Origin: an uncultured bacterium
GTDB taxonomy: Bacteria; Bacillota; Clostridia; Christensenellales; Borkfalkiaceae
DNA: 19,816 nt
NCBI GenBank assembly: GCA_934871445.1
Contig: CAKXBD010000006.1
Location: forward strand, 15,568-35,383
Direction: 5' to 3'
A program made the position numbers and the translations under genes. Shown here piece after piece: positions 1 through 6,192 of the stretch. Position 1 is the stretch's first letter. Each line of letters opens with the position of its first letter. The notes under the pieces were generated by a model. The model was not told the DNA's origin and did no database searches. It saw only the letters and a program-made list of their open reading frames with translations.

Positions 1-821
1 TTCATCTGACGTGCGATCTCGAAGAGGCGGTAAAGCATGCGGAAGTGATCATCATTTCCATTTCCTCGCAGGGACTTCGCGGATTTGTGAAAAGAATCCT
101 TGCCTATGACGTTTCGGAAAAGGATTTCGTGCTCTGCATGAAGGGGATAGAGGTCTCGACGGGTTCGAGGCTGTCTGAGGTACTTACGGAGAGCGGCATT
201 TCCCCCGAGCATATCGCCGTATGGGTGGGGCCTGGTCACATTCAGGCGTTTACGCAGGGAATCCCGAACTGCATGGTCATCGATTCCGCATCGGACGCTC
301 TGAAACGCCGTCTCGCGGATAATTTTAAGAGCGATCTCATTCGGTTTTATTACGGTTCCGACCTCATCGGTACGGAGCTCGGCGCGGCGGCGAAGAACGT
401 CATGGGTATCGTAGCGGGCGTCTTGGACGGCTGCGGCTACGTGTCTTTGAAGGGCTCTCTGATGTCCCGCGGAGCGCGGGAAGTGGCGCGTCTCATCAAG
501 GCCATGGGCGGCAACGAACTGTCCGCTTACGGCCTCGCGCATCTCGGCGACTATGAAGCGACGCTGTTCAGCGAATATTCTCATAACCGCATGTACGGAG
601 AAATGCTCGTGAAGGGTAAAAAATTTGAGAAGCTGGCAGAGGGAGTCCCCACCGCGGCGGCGATGAAGAAGCTCGGCGAAAAATACGGCGTGGATCTGCC
701 GATTACCTGTGCCGTCTATGACCTTTGTTACGGAGAATCGGAAGAAGATTGCCGCGGCAGGTGCTTAAAACTCCTTGCAAAATTGTTCGCGCGTGATACA
801 AAGTCGGAATTTTATTCTTAA
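1..821 (+). CDS. gpsA: NAD(P)H-dependent glycerol-3-phosphate dehydrogenase, 5' end outside window
   Basis: The enzyme reduces dihydroxyacetone phosphate to sn-glycerol-3-phosphate, the backbone for phospholipids, in the cytoplasm. The reading frame is already open at the left edge (first whole codon at base 3), so the N-terminal Rossmann GxGxxG segment lies upstream. Visible family landmarks are the end of the NAD domain (EVIIISISSQ), the KGIE segment, a glycine-proline loop, the catalytic-lysine segment GTELGAAAKNVMGI and a C-terminal helical domain with RGAREVARL and HLGDYEATLFS. The usual GPSHAEE-type loop reads GPGHIQAFTQG, and the usual NAKAALITRG reads SLKGSLMSRG, so this is a divergent GpsA branch. 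The stop is TAA at 819-821. No downstream partner is on the same strand. The family call is firm; cofactor preference is not visible. Confidence 0.9.
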   Translation, partial: HLTCDLEEAVKHAEVIIISISSQGLRGFVKRILAYDVSEKDFVLCMKGIEVSTGSRLSEVLTESGISPEHIAVWVGPGHIQAFTQGIPNCMVIDSASDALKRRLADNFKSDLIRFYYGSDLIGTELGAAAKNVMGIVAGVLDGCGYVSLKGSLMSRGAREVARLIKAMGGNELSAYGLAHLGDYEATLFSEYSHNRMYGEMLVKGKKFEKLAEGVPTAAAMKKLGEKYGVDLPITCAVYDLCYGESEEDCRGRCLKLLAKLFARDTKSEFYS

Positions 822-879
822 CCGCCGGCAAAATAAATCCGCTTTTCGGGCGAAAACCCTGAAATCGGCTTGCCGACGC

Positions 880-1057
880 GCGTTTTCTCAAAAAGCGCGG
901 ATTTATTGAAAGGTATATATTTCCTGAAAATAAGAATTTTCTTGAAAAACGCAGATTTCCTGAAAAGTACGTGTTTTTTCAAAAAGCATATATTTATTGA
1001 AAGTACATGGTTTCTCTAAAAAGTGTATATTTCTAAAAGTACATATTTTCTCTAAAA
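880..1057. repeat. ten degenerate ~18-bp tandem repeats
   Basis: About ten head-to-tail units of 15-20 bases follow gpsA. The approximate consensus is GTACATATTTTCTTGAAAA. Units start near 880, 895, 913, 931, 949, 967, 986, 1003, 1023 and 1039. Each keeps a T-run, a variable two- or three-base centre (CTTG, CCTG, ATTG, TCT) and an A-run, so each unit is itself a short TTTC/GAAA dyad. The whole stretch is non-coding and AT-rich, bounded by gpsA and the terminator at 1075-1101. Its function is unknown. Confidence 0.7.
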
Positions 1058-1067
1058 CGCATGGCGG

Positions 1068-1108
1068 AAAAAAGAGCCCCCTCTCCGACGGAGAGGGGGC
1101 TTTGTTTT
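1068..1108. terminator. bidirectional intrinsic terminator
   Basis: A 12-bp GC-rich stem (1075-1086 with 1090-1101) has a three-base loop. On the minus strand it is followed by six T (the A-run at 1068-1073), ending the membrane-protein gene. On the plus strand it is followed by TTTGTTTT, so it can also end gpsA read-through. Confidence 0.88.
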
Positions 1109-2441
1109 AATCTTCTTCGTTGTCTAAATCTTCTCGTTTCGCTCTTTTCAGCCTGCGGCGGAAAATTCCGTAAGGAATAGAAAGGATAATGAGTGCTATG
1201 GCGGCGGCAAAGGCCACCCAGGCGGCAGAGAAGAAGGACAGGCTCGCGGAAGCGAAAAACGTAGTCAGAGACTCCATCATTTCCGCGCCGAGCAAATTGA
1301 CAAGGAAAGAGGGCTGCGCCTTGACGAGCAGCATCGCGCCCATAGGGAGAAGCACTAATGCGAGGAAGGGAAGCCAGCCCAGCCAAATGGGCAGTTTGAG
1401 TTTAATGGCAGGATTTCTCGAAAACGCCTTAAAGAGCATTTTGACAATCAGCCAAGCCCACGTAAAGGCGGTGAAACAAAGCACTCCGAAGACGATTCGC
1501 AGGGCGAGAACAATGCCGTCGAGCGTCTCGTCCGTTAATTTTTCCATAATCATCTGTTTGACTTCCGCTTTAAGTTGTTCCGTGGCGTCCTCCTCGACGG
1601 AGCCCGAATCGGTTTCCTGCGTAGTGAAGTCCATGGTAGCGACGGCGGGTTCGGATTCGTCCTCGGACGAGCGGAGCATTTCCAAAATCAGATTTGCGGC
1701 GAGGTCGTCCGCGTCGATGTTGCCGTTTTCGTCGGCGATGACGGAGAGGGCTTCGGCGATTGAATTTTTGATTTCTTCCTTGTTTTCTTCCGTTAATGCC
1801 GCGCCTTGAAATTCTGCAACGCCGCTTTTGTCGAGCTTTTCAAATACTTCCTCGACGGTTTCCACGGCCATTTGGCTCACGCTGTCTACCGTTGCGTTTT
1901 CGGCGTAAATGGCGTCTAAAAGCGCGTCCGTCTTTTGATTTATGTATTCCTCGTCCACGCCCGCCTGATTCAGGAGCTCGGAAACCCTTTCGTCCGTCGC
2001 CTCGGAGCCGGAGCCTTGCAGGAAATTTTTCACCTGTTCGTTGACAGCGTCGCGGACGGCGGTTTTTGTAGTCGAGCGCACGATTTTTTCCGTAATTTCA
2101 TTGAGCGTAGGGACGAGCTCGTCGACGACTTTATCCACGTTATTTTCGATGAGCTCCGTCACGGACTGTTTTGCGTCCTTGCCGAGGGCGGAACGGATAG
2201 TGTCCTTGGTTTGCACGGAGACGGTCAGCGAGAGCGGAATCCCGTCTCCCACGATTTCGTCGAGGTCTACTTCCTTGGCTTCTTCGGGGAGGATTTTTTC
2301 CAAGACCTCCTTTTGCATGACGTATTTGACGTCGATTTTCCAAAGCGGCGCAAAAAAGAGCGCGGCGACGGCGACAACCGACAGCAAAGCGATTAAAATA
2401 TTGAATAGAAAAACCGTAAAACGGCTTCCCGATTTGGACAT
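1107..2441 (-). CDS. acidic membrane protein of unknown function, 444 aa
   Basis: I do not recognise this protein. It has a short positive N-terminus and a first hydrophobic segment at about residues 9-32. A long hydrophilic, strongly acidic and probably helical region follows (about 33-305), rich in E, D, A and V and without cysteines. Three further membrane segments lie near 308-335, 350-372 and 395-420, and the tail is basic then acidic (RRRLKRAKREDLDNEED). The most likely topology is a large extracytoplasmic domain held between N- and C-terminal membrane anchors. The start is well supported: AGGAGG lies at 2449-2454, seven bases before ATG. It is monocistronic, with its own promoter (2484-2512) and the terminator at 1075-1101. 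No catalytic motif is visible. Confidence 0.85.
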   Translation of the reverse strand: MSKSGSRFTVFLFNILIALLSVVAVAALFFAPLWKIDVKYVMQKEVLEKILPEEAKEVDLDEIVGDGIPLSLTVSVQTKDTIRSALGKDAKQSVTELIENNVDKVVDELVPTLNEITEKIVRSTTKTAVRDAVNEQVKNFLQGSGSEATDERVSELLNQAGVDEEYINQKTDALLDAIYAENATVDSVSQMAVETVEEVFEKLDKSGVAEFQGAALTEENKEEIKNSIAEALSVIADENGNIDADDLAANLILEMLRSSEDESEPAVATMDFTTQETDSGSVEEDATEQLKAEVKQMIMEKLTDETLDGIVLALRIVFGVLCFTAFTWAWLIVKMLFKAFSRNPAIKLKLPIWLGWLPFLALVLLPMGAMLLVKAQPSFLVNLLGAEMMESLTTFFASASLSFFSAAWVAFAAAIALIILSIPYGIFRRRLKRAKREDLDNEED

Positions 2442-2479
2442 AGTAAAACCTCCTGTATTTTTTGGGGGATATATTGTAT

Positions 2480-2496
2480 AATCAGTTTAACTGATT
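2480..2496. promoter_or_regulatory. 17-bp palindrome, likely operator
   Basis: AATCAGTT-T-AACTGATT is a perfect inverted repeat of two 8-base arms around one base. It covers the -10 box of the minus-strand promoter, which suggests a repressor site. The cognate regulator is not evident in this window. Confidence 0.5.
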
Positions 2497-2512
2497 TTCG
2501 GGAAAAAGTCAA
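2484..2512 (-). promoter_or_regulatory. sigma-A-type promoter of the 444-aa membrane protein
   Basis: On the minus strand TTGACT (2512-2507) is followed after 17 bases by TAAACT (2489-2484). The spacing is ideal and the -35 box is 5/6. The -10 box is buried in the palindrome at 2480-2496. Confidence 0.6.
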
Positions 2513-2543
2513 CAATTTTTTTATTTTTTCTTAAAGGCACGGG

Positions 2544-2573
2544 GTATAAAGATTTGACGTTTTTCCCAAATTA
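2544..2573 (+). promoter_or_regulatory. candidate sigma-G (forespore) promoter of the spoVA operon
   Basis: GTATA (2544-2548) and CAAATTA (2567-2573) are separated by 18 bases. The first box matches the Bacillus sigma-G -35 pattern (gHATR) and the second matches the -10 pattern (CATAMTA) at 5/7. In Bacillus subtilis spoVA is sigma-G dependent, so the call fits its context. Transcription would start near 2580. Confidence 0.45.
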
Positions 2574-2578
2574 TAGGT

Positions 2579-2704
2579 ATGAAAAGAGTGAGGACATTTG
2601 ACGAAATGAGGACGCGCGACGAGCGCGAAAGCTGTTTTCCCGCGATGAGCGGTAAAGACGGCAGGAATTTTTGCACGGTCGGGGAAAGGAGCGAGAAGAA
2701 ATGA
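2579..2704 (+). CDS. possible 41-aa upstream ORF coupled to spoVAC
   Basis: An ATG-initiated frame starting MKRVRTFDEM and ending GERSEKK stops with a TGA that overlaps the spoVAC ATG (ATGA at 2701-2704). The peptide is highly charged (R, K, E, D) and contains two cysteines. I recognise no family. No good ribosome binding site precedes it, and if the sigma-G start is near 2580 the mRNA would be leaderless. The stop/start overlap is typical of translational coupling, but a chance open frame of 41 codons is quite possible in GC-rich DNA. Confidence 0.28.
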   Translation: MKRVRTFDEMRTRDERESCFPAMSGKDGRNFCTVGERSEKK

Positions 2705-3156
2705 CGGGAAAGAACAGAGAAAATTATAATAAGAATTATATCGCTTACGTCAATTCGTTTGCGCCCGCCACCCACCATTTCAAAAACTGCCTGCGCGCTT
2801 TCGGAGTGGGCGGGCTGATTTGCTGTATCGGCCAGTTTTTCCGCTATATGCTGGAATATCTTTTCGCCCTCAGCGGGGATGAATTGGCGGGCACGGTCAG
2901 CGTGCTTTTAATTTTTATCGGAACGCTCCTGACAGGGCTCGGAGTATACGACCGAATTGGCCGCAACGCGGGCGCGGGGTCTATCGTGCCGATCACGGGT
3001 TTTGCGAACAGCGTCGCATCTCCCGCGATAGAGTTCAAAACGGAGGGCTGGATTTACGGACTTGCCGCAAAGATGTTCATAGTCGCGGGGCCGATTATCG
3101 TCTACGGCGTTTTGTCGGGGACGCTGGTGGGAATAATTTATTGGTTTTTGAGGTGA
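2701..3156 (+). CDS. spoVAC: stage V sporulation protein AC
   Basis: SpoVAC is an inner forespore membrane protein of the SpoVA complex, which moves Ca2+-dipicolinic acid into the developing spore and out again during germination. The 151-aa product begins MTGKNRENYNKNYIAYVNSF and has hydrophobic helices around residues 36-60, 68-88 and 125-150, with the family's AGSIVPITGFANSVASPAIE segment (about 95-114). Its length matches the family (about 150 aa). A longer TTG start at 2671 is open, but AAGGAG at 2686-2691 points to ATG 2701. It is the first gene of a tight three-gene operon; the next start is three bases after its stop. This AC-AD-AE set is the reduced version common in clostridia. Confidence 0.95.
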   Translation: MTGKNRENYNKNYIAYVNSFAPATHHFKNCLRAFGVGGLICCIGQFFRYMLEYLFALSGDELAGTVSVLLIFIGTLLTGLGVYDRIGRNAGAGSIVPITGFANSVASPAIEFKTEGWIYGLAAKMFIVAGPIIVYGVLSGTLVGIIYWFLR

Positions 3157-3159
3157 CGC

Positions 3160-4155
3160 ATGAACGGGCACACGATTTTTTTTGATAAAAAGCCGCGGAT
3201 CATTTCTACGGGCACGGTCGCGGGGCCGAAGGAATGTGCGGGCGTCGTGGGGAAATATGTGGATATGGCGCTTTCGGACGATATGTTCGGGGAAAGCACC
3301 TACGAAAAGGCGGAATGTAAAATGCTGACGTTCGCCATTCAGAAAGCGATTGAAAATGCCGCGCTAGGGGAAGAAAAGATCGATATGCTGATTTCGGGCG
3401 ATTTGCTCAATCAGATTATATCCGCCTCGTTTGCCGCGCGCGATTTCGACTTTCCCTTTTTGGGCGTTTACGGCGCCTGTTCCACCATGTCCGAGAGCAT
3501 CGCTCTCGCGGCGGCGCTGATCAATGCGGGATATTTCCGAAAGATCGTAGCGGCGACGGGCAGTCACTTTTCCTCGGCAGAGCGACAGTACCGTTATCCG
3601 TTGGAACTCGGTACCACGCGCCCGCCGCAGTCTCAATGGACGGTGACGGGCGCGGGCGGAGCCGTACTCGCCGAGTGCGGCAGTCATATTGCGGTGACGG
3701 GCGCGACGTTCGGGAAAGTAGTGGATTTCGGAATCACGGACGTGAATAACATGGGCGCGGCGATGGCGCCCGCGGCGTGCGATACGATTCTGACGCATCT
3801 GAAAGATACGGGCAGGGAGCCCGATTATTACGATTTAATCGTAACGGGAGACCTCGGCGCATTAGGGAGCCGTATCGTGAAAGATCTGACGTGGGAAAAG
3901 GGAGTGGATATCCAGCCCAACCATGTGGATTGCGGAGAAATCGTCTATAAGGTGATAGAGGACGAATTTCAGGGCGGCAGCGGAGCGGGTTGCAGCGCGG
4001 TGGTACTGAATTCGTACATTTACGATAAATTGAAGCGCCGTGAAATCAATCGGGTATTGTTTGCGGCGACGGGCGCGCTGTTGTCCACGGTTTCCTCGGG
4101 GCAGGGGGAGAGTATTCCCTGTATTTGTCACGCGGTGAGTATAGAGAACGTATAA
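3160..4155 (+). CDS. spoVAD: stage V sporulation protein AD
   Basis: SpoVAD is the soluble, membrane-associated SpoVA subunit that binds dipicolinic acid. Its fold is related to thiolase/ketoacyl synthase. The 331-aa protein (family about 335-340) shows PFLGVYGACSTMSESIALAA near residues 105-124, which is the nucleophile-elbow region of the fold, then GGAVLAECG, a VTGDLGALGSRI segment and C-terminal AATGALLST. Its GAGG(T) start box GAGGTG lies in the last codons of spoVAC, three bases from this ATG, so the genes are translated together. Nothing suggests damage. Confidence 0.96.
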   Translation: MNGHTIFFDKKPRIISTGTVAGPKECAGVVGKYVDMALSDDMFGESTYEKAECKMLTFAIQKAIENAALGEEKIDMLISGDLLNQIISASFAARDFDFPFLGVYGACSTMSESIALAAALINAGYFRKIVAATGSHFSSAERQYRYPLELGTTRPPQSQWTVTGAGGAVLAECGSHIAVTGATFGKVVDFGITDVNNMGAAMAPAACDTILTHLKDTGREPDYYDLIVTGDLGALGSRIVKDLTWEKGVDIQPNHVDCGEIVYKVIEDEFQGGSGAGCSAVVLNSYIYDKLKRREINRVLFAATGALLSTVSSGQGESIPCICHAVSIENV

Positions 4156-4168
4156 AGGAGCGGGGAAT

Positions 4169-4552
4169 ATGTTTGCGGAATATATGGAAATTCTGTTGAT
4201 GTTCGTCAAGGCGTTTTTGGTGGGCGGATTGATATGTATGATTGCGCAGATCGTCATCAATTTTACGGACCTTACGGCGGGCAAAATTTTGGTTTATTTT
4301 ATGTTGTCGGGCGTAGTCCTCCAAGGCTTGGGGCTGTATCAGTATCTCGTGGATTTTGCGGGAGCGGGCGCGACGGTTCCCATTTCAGGCTTTGGCTATC
4401 TGTTAGCCAACGGAGCAATCCGCGGCGCGGAAAAGGGGCTTTTCGGGGCCTTTACGGGTGCGCTGACCGCGGCCAGCGCAGGAATAAGCGCGGCGGTGAT
4501 TTTCTCGTTTATCATGGCGCTGATATTCAAATCGAAGAGCAAAAAGAATTGA
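4169..4552 (+). CDS. spoVAE: stage V sporulation protein AE
   Basis: This is a small integral membrane subunit of the SpoVA dipicolinate channel (the SpoVAEb type). The 127-aa product has helices around residues 8-30, 38-60 and 95-120. It also carries FAGAGATVPISGFGYLLANGAI (about 68-89), the counterpart of the AGSIVPITGF segment in SpoVAC; the two proteins are distant relatives. AAGGAG at 4155-4160 sits eight bases before ATG, and the gap after spoVAD is 13 bases. The operon ends here, at the terminator at 4561-4590. Confidence 0.95.
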   Translation: MFAEYMEILLMFVKAFLVGGLICMIAQIVINFTDLTAGKILVYFMLSGVVLQGLGLYQYLVDFAGAGATVPISGFGYLLANGAIRGAEKGLFGAFTGALTAASAGISAAVIFSFIMALIFKSKSKKN

Positions 4553-4560
4553 GGAAAATA

Positions 4561-4590
4561 AAAAGGCAGGGCGCCGTCCCTGCCTTTTTT
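4561..4590. terminator. bidirectional terminator between spoVAE and XRE gene
   Basis: GGCAGGG (4565-4571) pairs with CCCTGCC (4578-4584) around CGCCGT. The stem is flanked by A4 on the left and T6 on the right, so it works in both directions and serves two convergent genes. Confidence 0.9.
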
Positions 4591-4591
4591 A

Positions 4592-4810
4592 TTATAGTTG
4601 TATCTCGTTTTCATCTTTAATCCCCAAAAGATAATCCGCGCTGACGTCAAAGATTTTACAAAGTTTTTTAATCGACTTTATATCGGGCTCCGTCCTCCCC
4701 TGCTCCCAGCTCGCATATCCGTTAGGGGATATATTCAACAGAGTATAGACGTCTTTTTGCGTCATTCCCTTTTCTTTCCGTATCGATTTCAATATATCTT
4801 TGAATTCCAT
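4592..4810 (-). CDS. XRE-family helix-turn-helix repressor, 72 aa
   Basis: This is a small Cro/CI-type DNA-binding protein. The 72 residues from MEFKDILKSI hold one HTH_3 domain: KEKGMTQKDVYTLL then ISPNGYASWEQGRTEPD, the turn and recognition helix, then IKKLCKIFDVSADYLLG. No effector or peptidase domain is present. The frame is open up to 4900, but that longer start would run through the promoter and operators. AAGGTG just before 4810 supports the short form. It is transcribed away from two small Cys-rich genes, with three matching dyad sites between, so it very probably represses them and itself. The DNA is clearly more AT-rich than spoVA. Confidence 0.9.
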   Translation of the reverse strand: MEFKDILKSIRKEKGMTQKDVYTLLNISPNGYASWEQGRTEPDIKSIKKLCKIFDVSADYLLGIKDENEIQL

Positions 4811-4840
4811 ATCACACCTTATTTTTATTATACAATATTC

Positions 4841-4908
4841 TACCCAAAATCGGTTGACAATACCCAAAATTGGTAGTATAATAAAAATGTAAATACCCAT
4901 AATGGGTA
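4841..4908. promoter_or_regulatory. three XRE operators (O1-O3)
   Basis: There are three copies of one 15-bp dyad: TACCCAAAATCGGTT (4841-4855), TACCCAAAATTGGTA (4861-4875) and TACCCATAATGGGTA (4894-4908). The third is a perfect palindrome around one base. O1 and O2 are spaced exactly 20 bp (about two helical turns), and O3 lies 33 bp further on. O1 covers the upstream part of the leftward XRE promoter (TATAAT on the minus strand, 4832-4827). O2 fills the spacer of the rightward promoter, and O3 lies just downstream of its start. Confidence 0.8.
4854..4882 (+). promoter_or_regulatory. perfect consensus promoter of the Cys4 genes
   Basis: TTGACA (4854-4859), a 17-base spacer, then TATAAT (4877-4882) is an exact sigma-A consensus. 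Such a strong promoter with an operator in its spacer implies tight repression by the neighbouring XRE protein. Confidence 0.9.
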
Positions 4909-4935
4909 TAAAAAATAATTTTATAGAGGTAAAAA

Positions 4936-5223
4936 ATGGATAGAACGAGGCAGGACGGAAAGAGGTGTTTTAATTGCGGTAACTTTCAGTGTTATTATGT
5001 GAAAAAGATTTATCGCTATGATAAAACGCAGCAGGGATATTGTTCGATAAAGAAACAGATTACGGATAAAAACGATAGTTGTGAAAAGTGGAATAAAAAC
5101 TATTTGAAATTTTATTCGAGCAAAGCAAAAGCTGTAAAAGTATTGGCTGAAATACTTGCGGAACTGTCTGCCATCCGAGAAGTTTTGTATTGGGAAGAAG
5201 AGGGGGCAGAGGATGAAAAATAA
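4936..5223 (+). CDS. small four-cysteine protein, copy 1 (95 aa)
   Basis: A hypothetical protein with a likely metal-binding N-terminal half: cysteines at residues 11, 14, 36 and 49 (plus an extra C19), spaced C-x2-C-x21-C-x12-C. The C-terminal half (about 55-95) is a charged, probably coiled helix (KAVKVLAEILAELSAIREVL). It aligns without gaps in the first 50 residues with the next gene (same four Cys, also N13, Y21, K23, Q33-G34, I42, N46-D47), so the two are a tandem duplication. GAGG lies before the ATG, downstream of the consensus promoter. Function is unknown; zinc binding is inferred only from the cysteine spacing. Confidence 0.85.
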   Translation: MDRTRQDGKRCFNCGNFQCYYVKKIYRYDKTQQGYCSIKKQITDKNDSCEKWNKNYLKFYSSKAKAVKVLAEILAELSAIREVLYWEEEGAEDEK

Positions 5224-5488
5224 ATCGGAAAAACATTTTTCCTGTAAAAATTGTATGCGGTATCATGCTTTTTATAGAAAGGGATATGTATGTTTTTGGG
5301 AAGAAATGCAAGGGGTTTGTCAGAAGTGGAAAGAAATCGTCTCAGAAAATGACAGGTGTGACTTTTTTAAGCCGCCGTGTTCATTTATTTTTGTTTCGGC
5401 AAAGGCAGTAGAGTCAGCTATAAAAAACGTTTATGAACTTTTGAAACTTTATGACAAACAGGATATTCAAGGCACCAACCCCGAATGA
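5213..5488 (+). CDS. small four-cysteine protein, copy 2 (91 aa)
   Basis: A paralogue of the preceding gene. Starting at MKNKSEKHFSC, its cysteines 11, 14, 36 and 49 fall at exactly the same positions, with an extra C27 and C55. The C-terminal half again is a helix (SAKAVESAIKNVYELLKLY). ATG 5213 overlaps the end of copy 1 by 11 bases, with GGGGG/AGAGG just before it, and an upstream TTG frame is unlikely. The last codons run 22 bases into the 3' end of the opposing yunB gene, so residues like QGTNPE may be read-through of neighbouring DNA rather than ancestral sequence. No terminator is visible between the two convergent genes. Confidence 0.85.
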   Translation: MKNKSEKHFSCKNCMRYHAFYRKGYVCFWEEMQGVCQKWKEIVSENDRCDFFKPPCSFIFVSAKAVESAIKNVYELLKLYDKQDIQGTNPE

Positions 5489-6189
5489 TTTCCGAAAATA
5501 TCCCCTTGCAGATAGACGTCGGGGACTTCTCCGACGAGGACACATTCGCATACGAGAATATCGGTCGTAACGGCAAATTTTTCCGTGCGGGAGGGCATGA
5601 CGATGCTGATGTCGGCGACGACGTTGAGATAAATGGAATGTTTCGTCTGATTGATGCCGACGCTTTCAAATTCGGAGGAAAACGCGCAGGTGACGCTGCT
5701 GACGGGAATGATACGGATATGTATTCTCGGCCCGAAGCCCGCCAAAGCCTCTATTCCCGTGAGGGCTCCGAGGGGGACGGGAATTCCGTTCAAGCTCAGA
5801 TTTTTGAGATTGGCCTGAGAGATAGAGGCGGCGTCGCGGGCGATTTTGTTGATTTTCAAAGCGTTTGCGGAGACGGCGGTAATGTCGCCCGCGGAGTCTC
5901 TTTCTATGCTTACGAGATCCTCATAGCGAACGCCGTCGCTCATGGTATAGTAAACGGCGTCATTGATGGCGACGGTAGTAAACGCCCGCATAGTGGCTTC
6001 GCTTATGGAGATGAGGACTTTTGTGACGTTGCGCTGAAAGTAAATTGCTGCGGCGATGACCACGAGGCAGACGGAGAGCAGAACGGCGACGATTGTTTTC
6101 CGTCTTCGTTTTTTTCTCTGCCGCGGCGTGCGGGGACTTTGCAGGACGTATTGTCCGCCGTCCTCGGTGACGAAAACTCGCTTGCTCAT
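5467..6189 (-). CDS. yunB: sporulation protein YunB
   Basis: A membrane-anchored protein of the YunB family, a mother-cell (sigma-E) sporulation gene in Bacillus. The 240-aa product has a basic cytoplasmic start (RQRKKRRRK), one membrane helix (about 33-50) and an extracytoplasmic domain. The family landmarks are VLISISEATMRAFTTVAINDAV (about 57-78), IPVPLGALTG, GPRIHIRIIPVSSVTCAFSS, the hallmark VGINQTKHSIYLNV and VLVGEVPDVYLQG near the end. It starts three bases after the murG stop with only a poor ribosome site (GGTTTAG), so it is probably translated by coupling to murG. The length is normal. Confidence 0.93.
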   Translation of the reverse strand: MSKRVFVTEDGGQYVLQSPRTPRQRKKRRRKTIVAVLLSVCLVVIAAAIYFQRNVTKVLISISEATMRAFTTVAINDAVYYTMSDGVRYEDLVSIERDSAGDITAVSANALKINKIARDAASISQANLKNLSLNGIPVPLGALTGIEALAGFGPRIHIRIIPVSSVTCAFSSEFESVGINQTKHSIYLNVVADISIVMPSRTEKFAVTTDILVCECVLVGEVPDVYLQGDIFGNHSGLVP

Positions 6190-6192
6190 ACG

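Noticed and set aside
880..1057. CRISPR array
   Set aside because: Units are too short and degenerate, with no unique spacers and no cas genes nearby.
4811..4900. N-terminal extension of the XRE protein
   Set aside because: The extra 30 residues would translate through the promoters and operators and lack a ribosome site; 4810 has AAGGTG.
4592..5488. Prophage remnant
   Set aside because: An XRE switch is present but there is no integrase, structural gene or attachment-site repeat, so only a small accessory module is supported.
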